Positions 34,701 through 42,174 of a stretch of 55,985 nt of DNA are shown here, in pieces. Made by a program: the position numbers and the translations under genes. The notes below the pieces were generated by a model that saw nothing but the letters and a program-made list of their open reading frames with translations, was not told the DNA's origin and searched no databases. The stretch's first letter is position 1; the number at the start of each line of letters is the position of its first letter. The stretch comes from Bacteroidota bacterium (GTDB lineage: Bacteria > Bacteroidota > Ignavibacteria > Kapaibacteriales > NICIL-2). The stretch is taken from contig JAIBAE010000022.1 in assembly GCA_019695345.1 (NCBI GenBank), positions 1 to 55,985 of the forward strand, read 5' to 3'.

Positions 34701-36970
34701 TACTCAGTGATGCCGGCAATTACACCGTAGTAGTAAATGGCACATGTGCACCATTAAGCGTAACATCCAATACCGCTACGTTGGCAGTAAACCAACGCGT
34801 GCAGATAACCGGAGCAACGTTGCAAAATCAAACAGTTTGCCAAGGTGCAAACGTTCAGTTTGTAACAAGTGCAATTGGTACAGGTGTTACCTATCAATGG
34901 CGTAAAAACGGAGCGGCAATTACAGCCAACTCAACAGCATTAACGGCAACACTATCGTTAACCAATGTAACACCAACTGATAACGGTACGTACGATTGTA
35001 TTGTAACCGGTACTTGTAATCCAAATGGTGTGGCTACTAACTCAGCTTCATTGGCAGTGAACTTACCTGTTATCATACAAACAACACCACAGAACCAATC
35101 GGTTTGCCAAGGTGCAAATGTTCAGTTTACAACAAGTGCAACCGGCTCGGTGTTGGGATATCAGTGGCGTTACAACGGACAACCGATTTCCGGTAATGCA
35201 ACGGCAACAACAACAACGCTTGTATTAAATAACGTAACGGCAGCTAATAACGGAACCTACGATGTAATTGTGAATGGTGTATGTAACGTTCCAACATCGG
35301 CACCTGCTACATTAACGGTAAATCAACCAATTGCAATTACAACACAACCATTAGCACAAAAAGGTTGTATCGGTTCAACCATAACAACCTTTGTAACCAC
35401 AAGTGGTAATGTACTAAGTTATCAGTGGCAGAAAGACGGAAATGATATTCCGGGTATGACGACAGCAGTGCTTACAATTACTAACCCAACAAGTGCTTCT
35501 TCGGGTATTTACCGTTGTGTGGTAAATGGTAGTTCGGCATGTGGCACACCGCAAATAATTTCCAATGCAGTTGGTGTGGTAATTGGTACACCGGTAGTAA
35601 TTACAACACAACCACAAGATAAATCCGTAGCATACGGTTCAACAGTGACGGTAACTGTGGATGCTAGTGGCGCAGGGTTCGGACAAAACGATCAACTCTT
35701 CTACCGTTGGTATAAAGGAACAACACAACTAAACGACGATAACCGTATCAACGGTTCAACAACCGGAACGCTTACCATACGTGGTATTCAGCCAAGCGAT
35801 GTAACGGCAGATTACACCGTTGTAGTACTTGGCTCATGTGGTCAGGCAACAAGCCGTCAGTTTGCAATTGTGGTTCCAAGTGCAAGTATCAACTCACAAC
35901 CACAGGGTTCAACCATCTGTGCCGGACGCCCGACAGTGTTCTCGGTATCGGCAGTAGCAACCGTACCAAACAGTACACTTTCGTATCAATGGTATCGCGG
36001 TGCAACAGCATTAACCGATGGCGGTACAATTAGCGGTGCATCAACAGCACTGTTACAAATATCAAGTGTTGCCGCAGCCGATAGCGGAGACTACACTGTA
36101 CAAATACTTGTACAACCAGGTGGTGCACGTGTAACATCTAATGTTGCACATCTCACCGTAGGCGAAACACCAACAATAACCACACAACCTGCAAGCCAGG
36201 AAGTATGTGCCGATAGCAAAGTAACCTTAAGCGTAGCTGCAAAAGGTATTGGGCTAACATACAAATGGTTGGTATCAGGTTCAACAACAGTACTTGGTAC
36301 ATTGCCAACATTAGAGATTGCACAAGTACAACCATCAATGGCGGGCTCGTATACGGTAGAGATAACAAACATCTGTGGTGCTGTAACAAGCAGTGCAGCA
36401 GTGATTACCGTCAATACATTGCCAAGTATAACCGAGCAACCACAAGGGGCTACAGTTACCGTTGGTGGCAACTTTACTGTACGTGTAGTAGCAACCGGAA
36501 GCGCGCCAATAACATATCAGTGGCGTAAAGGCGGCACCGATATTCCAAACGCTACAAACTCAACATTTACAAAAGCAAACGCCGATAAAACCGACGAAGC
36601 AGAATACACCTGTATCGTTCGTAACGGTTGCGGCGAAGTTACAACAGCTAAAGCCAATGTATTGGTAAGCACGGTTAGTGTTGGCGATGCAGAACAATTT
36701 GGATACAGCATACAATCTACCGAACCAAATCCGGTTAGCGATGTAGCAACAGTACGTTACACAGTAGCGCAATCGGGTGTTATTAAAATCACTCTTACGG
36801 ATGTAAACGGCAGAACCATTGCAACACTATGCAACGATATGCAAGAAGCCGGTAATCATTCGGTTCTGTTACGCAGTGGCGATTTAGATATAGCTTCGGG
36901 CACATATCAAATCACGCTGGTAACACCACAGGGATACACAACAACAAAACGAATAGTAATTGTTAAGTAA
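25703..36970 (+). CDS. Giant Ig-repeat surface protein (3755 aa) with T9SS sorting domain
   Basis: One uninterrupted frame encodes 3755 residues. The order is: signal peptide MNIRSYCSLIITMLLCVAGM (then QAQS); a nidogen-like beta domain about 25-250 (TGIPIGFTFSYLGNTYTTCA, PFWSDMELL); one fibronectin type III domain about 253-345; and a right-handed beta-helix-like region about 350-1200 with many N.I....F.N turns. A second beta-helix-like region spans about 1330-1840. About 1850-3660 holds 20 Ig-like repeats of roughly 90 residues, each with I.TQP....VC.G, a central YQW and a closing G.Y...V.G.C. The final 85 residues are a T9SS type A sorting domain (TEPNPVSDVATVRYTV, IASGTYQITLVTPQG, ending IVIVK). 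Such proteins are long adhesins or S-layer-like fibres in Bacteroidota, and a role in adhesion or gliding is inferred. A strong terminator follows at 36991. Confidence 0.95.
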   Translation: MNIRSYCSLIITMLLCVAGMQAQSVNSFAFHNSTATFTSIVGQGGTNDIVYPGSGAGTDWDDDYFTGIPIGFTFSYLGNTYTTCAANVNGFMMLGGTAVSGSSWVPDLDGSSGSSGRPVLAPFWSDMELLDGGNGYLSYRTDGTSPNRVFTIEWNHAEWTYTSGVESISFQVKLYETTGIVEFNYQQEDAQASTQSIGVGISAAATGSGSFINITNANYNTISTTTETTVSTRPNSNTRLRFTPIGGSQTAPTSIGFTNVTNSSMTVGWTNNLANAVANVVFISTDNTNFTQTGFVNTTGTGAYSLNVTGLSGNTTYYVRVYAVNNSGSSTALTGSQTTASGTMVGTYTIGPSGASFTSVKMAIDTMNAKGLAGAVVFELLPAYTSSVETFPLTFGSITGASSTNTITFRPATGATNLTITGSNATAILDLNGIDYLRFDGRPGGSGITSQLTISNTSATTTTLSTVRFINDATFNTFTYCTILGATINTTTGSVSGGGTIHFSTGTSAGNSNNTISNCNIGPVNSTTAVPYKAVYAYNATTSAMSLNNTFSNCNIYDMFYPAGTNYWFYLGTGNAAWVFNGNSIYQTQTRSHTASNSNYVFYCASSSVNQKYTFNGNYIGGTAPQCGGTPMTINIGASTTLTPLFYGIYGTRSSSLTDTMFITNNTFSNISWTTASTSSLGFNCVYSFSGPQYIVGNTFGSATATGSIVINCVATGTTGTGFTGAYAYSSSTSLPTIMNNNTVGGISMVNTATASGCYFQGLYLSSTTGPGSTISNNVIGNATVSNSISTSTGITGTVNMRGIYLATSTGAVAVGVTNNLIANITCNGASTTSGGQFVHGIYGSSGIHNIANNTIRDLRNSAPNASSTNTTVSVVGINQASTTTPAGPSGHTISGNTIHTLINTNTTTTGLWVVGISANSATASSNLVERNTIHSLRCATTTTTASCPVVGMLGFGGPTTYQNNMIRLGYDEGGNPISLLNGYQGFQKASTTTINFWNNSIYIGGTVATGAANSLGIWRNGIPSSGTDDIRNNVVQIARSGGTGSYICMNVGSATPTSVAAAIAGLNINNNVYYHNGAGGFIGAIQISTSYTGYSTMSAWRGAVVGDGASGYGNPNYINPTGSSSSGDLHISSTGATPIEGNGAAISSVVNDYDGQTRSGLTPNDIGADAGNFTATDIFPPTISYTPIANSPVASTKAVSGVDITDYSGVNTTSGTRPRLYYKKIAEANTYAGNTSTDNGWKWVEANGTTTPFSFTINYSLLNSSLATGDTIVYFVIAQDVATTPNVGFNTGVFTADPTSVNLTATNFPMNIVRFYRILPSVSGTINVGPTETINSITNTGGLFEYINNRVVVGNVTAQITGNLISETGTVALNQTSEDGTGGYTVTIRPAASTTDTISGSYAGGLIRLNGADRVVIDGRRVGDATGRNLTVHNTSTTGSVATIQLVSLGIAAGAVNDTIRYCNLGGGQNTNSTSNVIFSGSTINTAGSDNDNLSIENNAIYRSYYGIRLLGVSGSAHDNINISGNFIGAQSVIGNTASGDSLKYNGITLSQVNTSSITSNTIKNISTATTNGAGILTDNSSGLLISKNVIDGIIGNASSTYYTRAIWLNTNTINSTVSSNVMNNIKYINTGNWGSYGLECSSGLQTTNSVIINNMISNVAHDYGGGAGSTFAGYGIRINGSGGIQVIHNTVLLRGTNGTPASGTNNSHAFACIGTAQNMDVRNNIFSNRMYGSSGSKSWCVYATSSATFTNFDYNILDTAGNTLQGVLGYYGGDLVTIAAFRTSMGGNQNTFMTSVPYADSSANSNLHLGQIVTNYKGTSVVSSIVSTDIDGLTRSNYIIGADEVKPVIQFTQQPSGSTICEGSNFSVTSAITTPITFDDGVTRTTPTPTYQWLLNGTPITGATNASYSVTGATTANAGSYALRVYASSIDSATSNAATVNVYTNASITTHPSGTGSNLCPGNTTFTLSVTATGTTPTYQWQKLVGATWTDISGATASTYRPVAGWATADSGSYRVVVSSTSPCSQSNNSNVAVVGVFTAASIATQPTVTPSNSRCLGDAFTLSASGAGSGVQYQWRLNSTNITGATNSTYSVTSATLSDYGTYDIVVSNTCNSVTSNTIVVSQTTPTSITTQPVASTTLCPGQTYNVSVVAAGASLTYQWQKLNGAVWSNISGATSTSFSIASVTATDAASYRVNVTGTCGTVTSGNAVLNVNVTTAITTQPTQPSAYCVGDNISISGLVAAGTNVTYQWQKLSGVTWNSISGATSSIYSQTNAQVTDSGSYRVVVSGTCGTVNSNTITIIVNSPITVTTHPAWNNPNKCTGESAIISATIAGTVSTYQWQRFNGTTWVNISGASASSYTLNNIALADSGDYRLLLTGPCSSPTTTNSDRLFVQQNVQITANPQGSAVCAGNSISLSVTTIGTVVSYQWQQDQLRNGTWTNISGATSSSYSKSNVTVADSGNYRVSIIGTCSAIPVVSTGASIVIQLPYSVTSQPTWPTTPTNVGQVVSLTVGYTGTANFQWQRDQQRNNNWVNVGTNTATYSYTVNTVADSGNYRCIVTGPCTAGSVTTSTAAVYTCQPPTFTSQPQQPGTLCPGGTLSLSVQVNTQGQTVTYQWQRDVNRNGTWTNISGATNTSYVNSNLQTTDAGFYRVQLTSSCNAVPVNSNTVDVVLNQPITVTTQPTSQTVCVGANISFTAAATGNNPTYQWFYNNAPISTGLNATAASATLQLTNVSAASAGSYKCFISGTCSPNGVFTNAATLTVNSTVTISQQPQNTTGCAGTPVTFSVAAQGTNVAYQWKFGASVISGATNATYSIASPTTANNGSYSVDVTSTCGNTTSNSATLTIYIPAAFSTQPSAQTVCQGTNISLSIGINADASGPTYQWRKNGADINVALNPTALSTTLVLNNATPSDNATYTCMVKTACQPNGIVSNGATLTVNPATSIATQPTGTTVCEGTSATLNVVAQGTSLTYQWKKNGTDIFGATNSSYVIPSVVLSDAGNYTVVVNGTCAPLSVTSNTATLAVNQRVQITGATLQNQTVCQGANVQFVTSAIGTGVTYQWRKNGAAITANSTALTATLSLTNVTPTDNGTYDCIVTGTCNPNGVATNSASLAVNLPVIIQTTPQNQSVCQGANVQFTTSATGSVLGYQWRYNGQPISGNATATTTTLVLNNVTAANNGTYDVIVNGVCNVPTSAPATLTVNQPIAITTQPLAQKGCIGSTITTFVTTSGNVLSYQWQKDGNDIPGMTTAVLTITNPTSASSGIYRCVVNGSSACGTPQIISNAVGVVIGTPVVITTQPQDKSVAYGSTVTVTVDASGAGFGQNDQLFYRWYKGTTQLNDDNRINGSTTGTLTIRGIQPSDVTADYTVVVLGSCGQATSRQFAIVVPSASINSQPQGSTICAGRPTVFSVSAVATVPNSTLSYQWYRGATALTDGGTISGASTALLQISSVAAADSGDYTVQILVQPGGARVTSNVAHLTVGETPTITTQPASQEVCADSKVTLSVAAKGIGLTYKWLVSGSTTVLGTLPTLEIAQVQPSMAGSYTVEITNICGAVTSSAAVITVNTLPSITEQPQGATVTVGGNFTVRVVATGSAPITYQWRKGGTDIPNATNSTFTKANADKTDEAEYTCIVRNGCGEVTTAKANVLVSTVSVGDAEQFGYSIQSTEPNPVSDVATVRYTVAQSGVIKITLTDVNGRTIATLCNDMQEAGNHSVLLRSGDLDIASGTYQITLVTPQGYTTTKRIVIVK
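31250..36690 (+). repeat. 20 tandem Ig-like domain repeats inside the giant gene
   Basis: I counted 20 units by their start (I.TQP or similar, then C.G) and their central QW. Units 2, 4, 5 and 6 share YQWQ-type strands with a W.(D/N/S)ISGA insertion. Units 7 to 9 share a Q/R-rich RNGTWTNISGA-like variant. Units 12 to 15 share RKNG or KKNG. This grouping suggests block duplications instead of single-unit growth. Confidence 0.85.
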
Positions 36971-36990
36971 CCTGTAACGTATACACTATA

Positions 36991-37022
36991 AAAGGTCTGG
37001 TAGAAATATCAGACCTTTTTTA
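36991..37022 (+). terminator. Rho-independent terminator of the giant gene
   Basis: AAAGGTCTG and CAGACCTTT pair over 9 bp around GTAGAAATAT, followed by TTTTTAT. It lies 21 nt after the stop codon. Confidence 0.92.
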
Positions 37023-37087
37023 TTTGCTATCGCCCGACCGCTCCTAATGGCTGCTATTAAGATACCGTACTTGTGCGGGATAGTTCC
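37021..37087 (+). repeat. GCTATCGC-type structured intergenic repeat, copy 12
   Basis: It begins TATTTGCTATCGCCCGACCG in the tail of the terminator and ends TGTGCGGGATAG. The stem is CCGC/GCGG, with the fifth pair lost. Confidence 0.85.
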
Positions 37088-37751
37088 ATTACATCATCAA
37101 AACAGTTGCTGTAATAGGATTAGTTGTTACTTCAACTAGAATAGACATCTTTCATAATAGAATTGGTAAGGAATAAAAAAGCCGCAAGAGAGTGATAGAA
37201 TTGTAGAATATGTACCAATGAAAATGTAGTCCCGGAGGGATGAGATAATCGTGATTACGGAACACTTAATGATTCAGGGAGAAGCTTTCTATTATACTAT
37301 TGCCCTTTCAGGGCTAATTGTGGTGAATGTTTCATCTATATTCCATTATGAAGGAGGGTAAATATTGTAAGTAGGATACAGCATAGCGGAACGATTTCTT
37401 ATTTTAGGGTATGTTTTAATTCTTTATACTGTGATATTACTTCTTCAATTTTGGATAAAATGCGTAGAAAATGCGTACTGCATTTTAAGTGTATTTTATA
37501 ATTTTTGTATAATGTTTATTTTCTGTTCGGCAATCTAGATGTGTAGGGATGTACGTACTCTTACAATTTAGTTAGTGATACGATTCTTGTAGACTGCATT
37601 GTAAAAAAATAATACTAGAAACTAATTAGAGTTGTATTCGTGCTTATCATTAATCCTGTTATTTAAATCAATTTTACGGTTATCAATGTAGCTCATTAAT
37701 CTGTATAGTATGATTGGGTGTTTTTTATTTCGATTGTATGGGGGAATATAA
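37088..37751. other. AT-rich non-coding region before the TPR/LuxR-type regulator
   Basis: No ORF is credible here. At 37228-37316 there are two short palindromes, CCCGGAGGG (37231-37239) and GCCCTTTCAGGGC (37302-37314). They resemble dispersed palindromic elements seen in other Bacteroidota/Chlorobi genomes, from memory only. The rest is very AT-rich and probably holds the promoter of the regulator. Confidence 0.4.
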
Positions 37752-39452
37752 ATGCCAAAAACAAAAAATAATGATATTGAACTACTTCTGAGTAAAGCAG
37801 AAGAGATCTACGAATTATATAAAATTGATGAATGCGAAGAATTATTACTTGATATTATTATTCGTCTTAATCCCACTTATAAAGAATTGAGTATTGAAAT
37901 AAGTGATCCAGATACCGTGATTGGTAGTATAAAAGAAATGCCTACCTCAAAAGTTAGTGCAACACATATTGCTAAATTGCTGTTGTTATGCGGCAATGTA
38001 ATAAGTAGGAAAAAAAATAGAGATATGCTCTCTGTAAAATATTATAATGAAGCTGTAAAATATACCAATCCAAAAAAAAATGAATTACTCTATGCCCAGA
38101 TTAATAATGAAATGGGTACAATGTATAGATTAAAAGGTGAAATTGATACAGCTATACATAAACACTTTGATGCTTTAAGGGTATTTGAAATACTAAACAA
38201 TGAAAATGAGATTGCCCATGCTAAAAGTAATATAGCAGAAGTGTATAAAGATATCGGAAGATATAAAGATGCGCTTGATTACTTGTATGAAGTACAATTA
38301 TATGCTTATAAATCAACAAATAAAATTAAGTATGCAGGAGTCTTAGTAAATATAGGTGCTATTTTTAAATCAATGCGTGATTCACAAACTGCATTAGGGT
38401 ACTACTATAAGGCATTGGCTATTTTTGAGGAAATGCAGTACAGACAGGGGTTAGCTGTTGTAATTGGTAATATAGGTTCAACCACGGAAAATCAAAACGA
38501 AGCAAGAAAATGCCTCTTTTGTGCATTTGAGTTGTTTAGACAACTCGATATGAAATATGATGAGGCAAGAATTCTTGGTAGTATAGGATTGTATTATGCT
38601 TCACTTTGTGATTATGATAACGCTATGATTTATTTTCAGAAATCATTAAGAAATAATAAAGCATTGGGAAGAAAAAAATTAATATCTCATAGTTATCATA
38701 ATATTGGAGTGGTATATTGTTTACAAGAGTATAGTGGTTTCGACCTTAAGAAGTCTGAATATTATATTCATTCTGCATTAAAAATTGATGAAGAAGTTCA
38801 GAACTACGATCACATGATTTATCCACTAAGGGCATTGGCGGAAGTTTATGAACGTCAAGGACGTTGGGAGTTATGTAGTGCTATGTATAAACGATGCGAT
38901 ATGCTAAAGGAAGAGGTGCGGAATCATCATTTATTAATTGATGCCAAGAACAAAGAGTTTGAAAAGCTACTGAACGAAAAAGAAATGGAGCGAAAATCAG
39001 CATATGATGAAGTGTCTTGTCAGTTGCGTAAGGCACAAGAGCAAATTTTGAGAAAGTCACTTGAGTTAACAAGTTATATCGACTCTCAAAAACGTATGCG
39101 TTTGGAAATAGAAGATGCATTTAATCAATCAATAACAACAACACAGGCAATTCAGAAAGTAAAGAAACTTGTTGAGGATATTCCGGAGTCAGCAATGAAC
39201 TGGCAAAAGTTTTATCTTGAGTTTCAAGTAGTATATCCTGATTATCAAAGAAAAATATATACAAGAATTCCAGCACTAACTCAAGCTGAATTTAGAGTTT
39301 CTTGTATGATACTGATTGGCTTACATACAACAGATATAGCCACAATGTTGTTCATCTCAGAGCGGACCGTAGAGCGCCACAGACTTCATCTACGCCATAA
39401 GCTAAACATATCAACTGCTACCTCATTACAATCAGTGTTAGCTTCGTTATAA
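37752..39452 (+). CDS. TPR-repeat transcriptional regulator with C-terminal LuxR-type HTH
   Basis: This 566-residue protein has about six tetratricopeptide repeats between residues 110 and 370 (NEMGTMYRLKGEIDTAIHKH, SNIAEVYKDIGRYKDALDYL, VNIGAIFKSMRDSQTALGYY, GSIGLYYASLCDYDNAMIYF). A Lys/Glu-rich coiled coil follows at about 385-450. The C-terminal HTH at about 505-560 reads LTQAEFRVSCMILIGLHTTD, then IATMLFISERTVERHRLHLR, then HKL, which is the LuxR/GerE pattern. Many Bacteroidota relatives carry a membrane span between TPR and HTH. None is seen here, so it is probably a soluble sensor-regulator. It is followed on the same strand by two secreted-protein genes, which are candidate targets. 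Base composition is visibly more AT-rich than the flanking housekeeping genes, suggesting separate ancestry. Confidence 0.9.
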   Translation: MPKTKNNDIELLLSKAEEIYELYKIDECEELLLDIIIRLNPTYKELSIEISDPDTVIGSIKEMPTSKVSATHIAKLLLLCGNVISRKKNRDMLSVKYYNEAVKYTNPKKNELLYAQINNEMGTMYRLKGEIDTAIHKHFDALRVFEILNNENEIAHAKSNIAEVYKDIGRYKDALDYLYEVQLYAYKSTNKIKYAGVLVNIGAIFKSMRDSQTALGYYYKALAIFEEMQYRQGLAVVIGNIGSTTENQNEARKCLFCAFELFRQLDMKYDEARILGSIGLYYASLCDYDNAMIYFQKSLRNNKALGRKKLISHSYHNIGVVYCLQEYSGFDLKKSEYYIHSALKIDEEVQNYDHMIYPLRALAEVYERQGRWELCSAMYKRCDMLKEEVRNHHLLIDAKNKEFEKLLNEKEMERKSAYDEVSCQLRKAQEQILRKSLELTSYIDSQKRMRLEIEDAFNQSITTTQAIQKVKKLVEDIPESAMNWQKFYLEFQVVYPDYQRKIYTRIPALTQAEFRVSCMILIGLHTTDIATMLFISERTVERHRLHLRHKLNISTATSLQSVLASL

Positions 39453-39605
39453 CTTCAATAGAAATGCGTAGTAAATGCGTAGTGAGCCTAATCAATTCCT
39501 TATCATCTTTGTAGTGAAATGAGTTTATTGCAATTATGCTCTTGAATAATGAGATGCATAATTATATAGTAAGTAATAATACTACATAACTACAAAGGGT
39601 ACATC

Positions 39606-40583
39606 ATGAAAGTAATTACGTTTGTTAACTATTGTGTTATTCTCCTTTATGTATGTGTGGTTAGTACCACATCTCAACCTGTTAGGTCCCAAAAACCAGG
39701 TATGAATCCGGTAAACCGAGGAAACCAACAACAGGGCAATACTATGGTTCAACCAAATACTAATAACAGACAGGGACCCAGACCACAACAAAATACCAAC
39801 TCTCAAGGTACGGCAAACGGACAACCATCACTACAACCCAACAATACTAACAATGCTAGGCAACAGGGCTTGCAACAACAAAATAATAGTGTACAATCGG
39901 CAAACGGAGGTACTGCTCAAGGAGGACAAAGACAACCAACAACATCGAATGTACAAAATCTAAATAACTCAGGTACAACGCAATCTACTAATTCAAGTAG
40001 CAATAAAACGGCGGACATTATCCAATCTGCAGCAAATATTGGGAAAGAGATAATATCAATATTCAGTTCAGATGACGAGAAGAAAGGTGCTTCTGACCCC
40101 ACTAATACCGGAACATCCGCTCCCGGAAATCAAACTACTGGAAACCCGGGAGCAGTAAATATGAACTCAATGAATAACAACAGACCGCCAAGGGATAAAA
40201 CTAAGTTTGTATTTACCTATACACAAGGTAAGTCTGTTCTGAATGGTGATACAAAAACATGTGAAACCGGGAATGGAATTTGTGCTTTTTCCATATATCC
40301 AGAAAATCAAGTACCTAAAGAAAGTAAATCAGTTTTGGTGAACACACAGATGATGCCAAGACAAAAGAAACTAATTATAGATTTTGTTACCCCTATTGAT
40401 GCAACAATGCAAAACGACGCCGGAAAAACTATACTTACTGTACGTCGGACTCCAACAGATAGCACAAATGCAGATGGTGCTATTATGATACGAGATAGAA
40501 AAATTTTTATCGTTAATGGTGATTATGAAGTAGTAAACAACCATGTGGAACTTACAATTGATGTTCCTGCACTTCCTAAATAA
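39606..40583 (+). CDS. Secreted Asn/Gln/Gly-rich low-complexity protein, unknown function
   Basis: The family is not recognised. An N-terminal hydrophobic stretch (MKVITFVNYCVILLYVCVVS) looks like a Sec signal. Residues about 25-130 are low-complexity Asn, Gln, Gly, Thr and Pro (for example RQGPRPQQNTNSQGTANGQP). A short helix (ADIIQSAANIGKEIISIFSS) follows, then a second linker to about 195. The last 130 residues look like a compact beta domain (KFVFTYTQGKSVLNGDTKTC, CAFSIYPENQVPKESKSVLV), with two cysteines that could form a disulfide. No T9SS sorting domain is present. The next gene begins 20 nt downstream with a strong Shine-Dalgarno, so the two are translated from one message. Function could be an adhesive or surface-matrix role, but this is a guess. 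Confidence 0.8.
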   Translation: MKVITFVNYCVILLYVCVVSTTSQPVRSQKPGMNPVNRGNQQQGNTMVQPNTNNRQGPRPQQNTNSQGTANGQPSLQPNNTNNARQQGLQQQNNSVQSANGGTAQGGQRQPTTSNVQNLNNSGTTQSTNSSSNKTADIIQSAANIGKEIISIFSSDDEKKGASDPTNTGTSAPGNQTTGNPGAVNMNSMNNNRPPRDKTKFVFTYTQGKSVLNGDTKTCETGNGICAFSIYPENQVPKESKSVLVNTQMMPRQKKLIIDFVTPIDATMQNDAGKTILTVRRTPTDSTNADGAIMIRDRKIFIVNGDYEVVNNHVELTIDVPALPK

Positions 40584-40603
40584 CTTTAATTAAAGGAGTT
40601 TGT

Positions 40604-41995
40604 ATGAATAAAATCACAATGCTTATCTGTTGTGTTGTAACACTTTTTGTTAACCAAGTGATGGCACAAAATGGTAGTCAACCAAAGGTTAACTCAACAT
40701 CAGGTGTTCAAACAAAACAACTTTCGAAAAAAACTATTACAACGGCGGATCTAGTAATTAATAAACTCACTGCCAAGACGTACAAAAAAATAGATATAAT
40801 TAATCCTAAAACTGGAGCACCAACAAGTGAAGATACAGTTTTTAATTATACAATTACAAACAGAGGTAAGGAACAGAAAGTTAGTATCAAAGCTAAGGAT
40901 TATTACGAACAAATAAATAAAATAGAGAAGGGATTGAACGAGCTAGGTTATTCTTTGAGAGATGTAACAAGTTCATCAAACAATACACAAAGCACAATCA
41001 AGTTACAATCTTCAAAGATAGATCAGAATGTATTAACTACTCAGATTACGAACGCTCCAAAAAGCATAGGAACAAAATCGTCAGCCACTACAATAAGTTC
41101 AAAGTTTGGAACAAAGTCTACTAAGCTAACTACTAATACTGTAAAGGTTGGAAGTTTAGGAGCAGTTGCGAATGCATCTAAATCAAAAGAGATCAATAGA
41201 AGTGAAACAAAGAAATGGGAGTTTGGTAATAAATCATCGTTCGAGGCATTTTTAGAAGTTCAATTAAAAACGAGTGGTAAGTTTTTTCCAACAGAAAAGC
41301 AAGGCGAAGTGTCTGCAAATGATGAATGCAAAATGGAAGTTACTGGAACAGGAGGAGGATATATATTTCATGAAGAGTTTGATGTGATTCAGGCAAAGGC
41401 ACAATTTCAATTACCACCAGACAATGGAGACTTAAAGGCAGATATCAGTGTTGATGTGTTAGGTGTTACCGTCTATGATTTAGAGGAAACGCAGAAAGTA
41501 TCATGGTCAAAGGAAAAAGACTATCACAAAGATTTAAAAGTATCAGCACCTTTTTACGTACCACTAGGTCCATTTAATATAAGTGGCGAAGTTGGTATGA
41601 AAGGGTCGGCGGGTGTTAAGTATGATGTTCTTCTTAACCGTAGTGGAGTAACAGGCTCCGTAACACCATATGTTAAAGTATCGGGATATGCTGAAGCAGG
41701 TCTAGATATATTGGTAGCAAGTGCCGGTATTGGCGGCAGTTTAACGGTTTGTGATGCAGAAGTTCCACTGTCAGCTTCAGCAATAGTTGCATGGCAAGGT
41801 AGTAAGCTTTCGTTGATTGATGAGTTTAGTATTGACTATGATGTGACTTTTCTGAGTGGTAGATTGTATCTTTATGCAGAAGTAAAAAACCCATTTGGAA
41901 AAGATCCGAGATATGAATATGATTTATTTAATTGGAGTGGTTATAAAAGTTCCGGAAATATTGTGAACATCTCTAACTCAACACAATTAAACTAG
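40604..41995 (+). CDS. Secreted beta-rich protein of unknown function, operon partner of 39606-40583
   Basis: I do not recognise this protein. The start has AAAGGAG nine nucleotides upstream. A signal peptide (MNKITMLICCVVTLFVNQVM, then AQNG) opens a 463-residue protein. Residues about 25-200 are rich in Thr, Ser and Lys. Residues about 205-450 alternate strands with Gly turns (EVSANDECKMEVTGTGGGYI, PFYVPLGPFNISGEVGMKGS, VSGYAEAGLDILVASAGIGG, LYLYAEVKNPFG). The pattern could be a long beta-sheet or beta-solenoid surface protein. No T9SS sorting domain and no lipobox are seen, so the final location is uncertain. An intrinsic terminator follows 33 nt after the stop. Confidence 0.83.
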   Translation: MNKITMLICCVVTLFVNQVMAQNGSQPKVNSTSGVQTKQLSKKTITTADLVINKLTAKTYKKIDIINPKTGAPTSEDTVFNYTITNRGKEQKVSIKAKDYYEQINKIEKGLNELGYSLRDVTSSSNNTQSTIKLQSSKIDQNVLTTQITNAPKSIGTKSSATTISSKFGTKSTKLTTNTVKVGSLGAVANASKSKEINRSETKKWEFGNKSSFEAFLEVQLKTSGKFFPTEKQGEVSANDECKMEVTGTGGGYIFHEEFDVIQAKAQFQLPPDNGDLKADISVDVLGVTVYDLEETQKVSWSKEKDYHKDLKVSAPFYVPLGPFNISGEVGMKGSAGVKYDVLLNRSGVTGSVTPYVKVSGYAEAGLDILVASAGIGGSLTVCDAEVPLSASAIVAWQGSKLSLIDEFSIDYDVTFLSGRLYLYAEVKNPFGKDPRYEYDLFNWSGYKSSGNIVNISNSTQLN

Positions 41996-42027
41996 AGTAC
42001 CAGTAATTAGATTTTCAGGACTAAGTT

Positions 42028-42057
42028 AAACGGCAGGTTTATACCTGCCGTTTTTAT
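42028..42057 (+). terminator. Rho-independent terminator of the two-gene secreted operon
   Basis: AAACGGCAGG and CCTGCCGTTT pair perfectly over 10 bp around TTTATA and are followed by TTATTAT, a modest T-run. Confidence 0.92.
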
Positions 42058-42105
42058 TATGATGAAATTACAAGTAAACAATTATGGATGTAAATTGCTG
42101 GAGAT

Positions 42106-42168
42106 ATTGTCCCGCATAGATATTGATGTTTATTGCTAAACGCTCAGTGCGGTCGGGCGATAGCAGTG
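42106..42168 (-). repeat. GCTATCGC-type structured intergenic repeat, copy 13
   Basis: Ends are TTGTCCCGCATAG and AGTGCGGTCGGGCGATAGC, with stem CCGCA/TGCGG. Read on the minus strand it begins 6 nt after the stop codon of the 42175-42711 gene. Confidence 0.85.
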
Positions 42169-42174
42169 TAATAA

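Noticed and set aside
31250-36690. CRISPR-like periodic repeats
   Set aside because: The period is about 270 nt, in frame, and encodes Ig-like domains. There are no short exact repeats with unique spacers and no cas genes.
37088-37751. A small RNA or ORF in the AT-rich gap
   Set aside because: I found only two short palindromes and no credible coding frame. Any RNA here would need expression data.
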